This document shows positions 4,380-5,272 of a stretch of DNA of 5,272 nucleotides, in pieces; position 1 is the first letter of the stretch, and each line of letters starts with the position of its first letter. A program made the position numbers and the translations under genes. This DNA comes from Spirochaetia bacterium (lineage in GTDB: Bacteria > Spirochaetota > Spirochaetia > Treponematales > Breznakiellaceae): contig BOAV01000133.1 in NCBI GenBank assembly GCA_026002045.1, forward strand, positions 1 through 5,272. The letters run 5' to 3'. The notes below the pieces were generated by a model. It was not told the DNA's origin. It searched no databases and saw only the letters and a list, made by a program, of their open reading frames with translations.

Positions 4380-4592
4380 ATGAACCAGAAACAATTTAAG
4401 AAATTAGTTTTAACACTTTGTCAATCTTTAAAAGATAATCCAGTTTTATTTGAGGGTGAAAATAAGACCGCATTAGAAATTGACAAAGAATGGCAGGCAC
4501 TTTGCGACCGATATAAATATAAATACTTTCAACTGAAAAACCAGTTTCAATTTGAGAAAAACCAGTTCTTTAAAAAGTATGGTCGGCTCTAA
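4380..4592 (+). CDS. Small 70-residue hypothetical protein at the right edge of the AT-rich block
   Basis: The protein starts MNQKQFKKLVLTLCQSL and contains a helix-like middle (A-L-E-I-D-K-E-W-Q-A-L) followed by an aromatic and lysine-rich tail (Y-K-Y-K-Y-F-Q-L-K-N-Q-F). AAAGGA seven bases before the ATG is a reasonable ribosome site, and codon use matches the AT-rich genes to the left. It has no signal peptide or membrane segment. I do not recognise the family. It stands alone on this strand, pointing away from the rep-like operon. Its last 120 bases overlap, in antisense, the 3' part of the 98-residue leftward ORF. Its stop falls within about 20 bases of the rise in GC content, so it may be the last gene of the inserted element. 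Confidence 0.6.
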   Translation: MNQKQFKKLVLTLCQSLKDNPVLFEGENKTALEIDKEWQALCDRYKYKYFQLKNQFQFEKNQFFKKYGRL

Positions 4593-4769
4593 TGGTTTCA
4601 TAAACACATCCTCAACGGGGATACTTGGGTCAGTGCGATGACGGAAAGTGTCGAAGTCGGCAAGGGTCATATCGGACTGATAAACGCCACCAACATAGAA
4701 CTTTCCGTCTTTCCAAGTGTGCCGGACACCCGGACTGTCTTTTGTAGCAAAGAGATAGTAAGTAATCAT
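4473..4769 (-). CDS. 98-residue hypothetical ORF, possibly a gene truncated or fused at its 3' end
   Basis: A strong TGGAGG site five bases before the ATG supports the start. Residues 1-60 look like a real protein: M-I-T-Y-Y-L-F-A-T-K, then W-K-D-G-K-F-Y-V-G-G-V-Y and L-A-D-F-D-T-F. Their codon use is GC-richer than that of the element genes. From about residue 60 onwards the chain becomes a repetitive hydrophobic/lysine tail (V-F-L-K-L-K-L-V-F-Q-L-K-V-F-I-F). This is the antisense reading of the 70-residue rightward gene. The simplest view is that the N-terminal part belongs to a resident gene and the tail was acquired at the insertion junction. A natural convergent overlap is also possible. 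Family unknown. It lies downstream of the terminator at 4793-4822, and no convincing separate promoter is visible. Confidence 0.5.
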   Translation of the reverse strand: MITYYLFATKDSPGVRHTWKDGKFYVGGVYQSDMTLADFDTFRHRTDPSIPVEDVFMKPLEPTILFKELVFLKLKLVFQLKVFIFISVAKCLPFFVNF

Positions 4770-4792
4770 TTTAACCTCCAGTTAAAGTATAC

Positions 4793-4822
4793 AAAAAAAG
4801 GGGCAATCCCGCAGGACTGCCC
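4793..4822 (-). terminator. Strong intrinsic terminator after the right-edge gene
   Basis: On the leftward strand GGGCAGTCC (4822-4814) pairs with GGATTGCCC (4809-4801) around TGCG, with one G-T pair, and then CTTTTTTT follows. It lies seven bases after the TGA of the gene at 4829, the normal place for a terminator. Confidence 0.85.
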
Positions 4823-4828
4823 GATTAA

Positions 4829-5272
4829 TCAGTTAGCGTCTTTTCTCAAATCCTTGTAAAGAAAGACATAAGTATCTTTGGCAGATGAAGTGTTCCAAAA
4901 GTTTCTTTCAGTGCCCGGACGGTAAGCGAACAATTTATACCGATAAGGGCTTCGAGCATTTGGAAGCGGATAAACGTGGATTCCACCCACAATACCCTCT
5001 GGATTCCACCCGTCAAGTTGTGTAGAGTCAAGTAACTTGGTTACTGCCGCAAGGTATAACAAATACCAATTAGAAGATGACGGGTCCGGAATTACTTCCC
5101 AGCCGGTATCAATTTCCTTTTGTATTAACTCAAACATTAACTCACGGGTAAATCCTTCTACGGTAGCGTAAAATGTGTAATCACTTACACTGGTATCCCA
5201 AAATGGGTAATCATTTACGCCTTGTTCCTGTGCCACTACCGCCCTCACCGCAAGGGAGGCATTGTATAGGAG
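4829..5272 (-). CDS. C-terminal part (147 residues) of a hypothetical protein cut by the window edge
   Basis: The reading frame is open to the last base of the window, so the start is not visible; an internal GTG at 5248 is unlikely to be the true start. The visible part is rich in aromatic residues (Y, W, F) and proline, with little lysine until the end. It has segments such as G-W-E-V-I-P-D-P-S-S-S-N-W-Y and G-G-I-H-V-Y-P-L-P. It contains a two-unit 10-residue repeat, V-N-D-Y-P-F-W and V-S-D-Y-T-F-Y, encoded by 5171-5220. It looks like a folded, partly beta domain, but I do not recognise the family. GC content is about 45%, clearly above the element on the left. It ends in a strong terminator. 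A virion or surface-related role cannot be excluded and is not shown. Confidence 0.65.
   Translation of the reverse strand, partial: LLYNASLAVRAVVAQEQGVNDYPFWDTSVSDYTFYATVEGFTRELMFELIQKEIDTGWEVIPDPSSSNWYLLYLAAVTKLLDSTQLDGWNPEGIVGGIHVYPLPNARSPYRYKLFAYRPGTERNFWNTSSAKDTYVFLYKDLRKDAN
5171..5220 (-). repeat. 30-nt period internal repeat in the right-edge gene
   Basis: Positions 5171-5190 and 5201-5220 match at 17 of 20 bases, exactly 30 bases apart. In protein this gives two units of the pattern V-(N/S)-D-Y-(P/T)-F-(W/Y) with a 10-residue period. No third unit is seen on either side. Confidence 0.55.

Larger units (their letters stand above)
414..4592. mobile_element. Putative AT-rich integrative element with excisionase, integrase and replication-like gene
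   Basis: By hand count GC falls from about 50-60% in 361-400 to about 22% in 421-480. It rises again from about 27% in 4501-4560 to about 52% in 4621-4740. The block between carries xis, int, an unknown basic protein, a winged-helix replication-like protein and small ORFs, which is the content of a small integrative element, satellite or phage-plasmid. No convincing direct repeat was found at the two edges, so the att sites are undefined and the limits are approximate. The GC-richer genes on the right could also belong to the same element. Confidence 0.45.

Noticed and set aside
414..4592. Search for direct repeats at the two GC breaks as attL/attR
   Set aside because: Only short matches were seen, such as CCCGCCTA at 201-208 and 4324-4331, too short and not at the composition breaks. 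No att call is made.
4638..4859. Rightward 73-residue ORF
   Set aside because: It lacks a ribosome site, is antisense to the better-supported leftward ORF at 4473-4769, and crosses the strong terminator at 4793-4822.

Overview
The window looks like a compact, AT-rich integrative element of about 4.2 kb (roughly 414-4592) lying between GC-richer sequence on both sides. Strong AGGAGG-type ribosome sites and sigma70-like promoters indicate a bacterium that uses Shine-Dalgarno initiation. The integrase has the Y-x-x-R-H form of the usual H-x-x-R motif, and the left flank is rich in short GC palindromes. A spirochaete (Treponema-like) or Firmicute host would fit, but the sequence alone does not settle this. 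I found no tRNA, rRNA or CRISPR array.

Left flank (1-413). The first 18 codons of an IS200/IS605-type TnpA run leftward off the window edge. They are preceded by a palindrome-rich leader and a perfect consensus promoter (TTGACA-17-TATAAT). Positions 233-413 hold no convincing gene. They contain a dense set of nested inverted repeats that can fold as a closed multibranch structure, whose closing stem competes with an intrinsic terminator hairpin at 387-413.

Element control region (414-711). This part is AT-rich and non-coding. It holds two diverged copies of a 59-bp repeat, each containing a 12-bp inverted repeat with one apparently compensatory G:C to A:T change between copies. A candidate promoter (630-658) and a terminator-like hairpin just before the xis ribosome site follow.

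Rightward genes (712-3139). These are an excisionase-like HTH protein, a tyrosine recombinase with a complete catalytic set, and an unrecognised basic protein with its own promoter. Hairpins sit at both intergenic junctions, overlapping a candidate start or a ribosome site. A 14-bp perfect inverted repeat (3143-3192) lies after the last gene.

Leftward genes (4183-3260). A winged-helix, replication-initiator-like protein is followed by a 58-residue gene that ends in its own intrinsic terminator. Integrase/excisionase and a putative replication protein on converging operons suggest an element that can excise and perhaps replicate, such as a satellite, phage-plasmid or small ICE-like unit. That role is inferred.

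Right edge (4274-5272). A rightward 70-residue gene closes the AT-rich block. GC jumps from about 27% to about 50% near 4580. Beyond it are two leftward genes of unknown function: a 98-residue ORF whose 3' part overlaps the 70-residue gene antisense, and the C-terminal 147 residues of a gene cut by the window edge, followed by a strong terminator.
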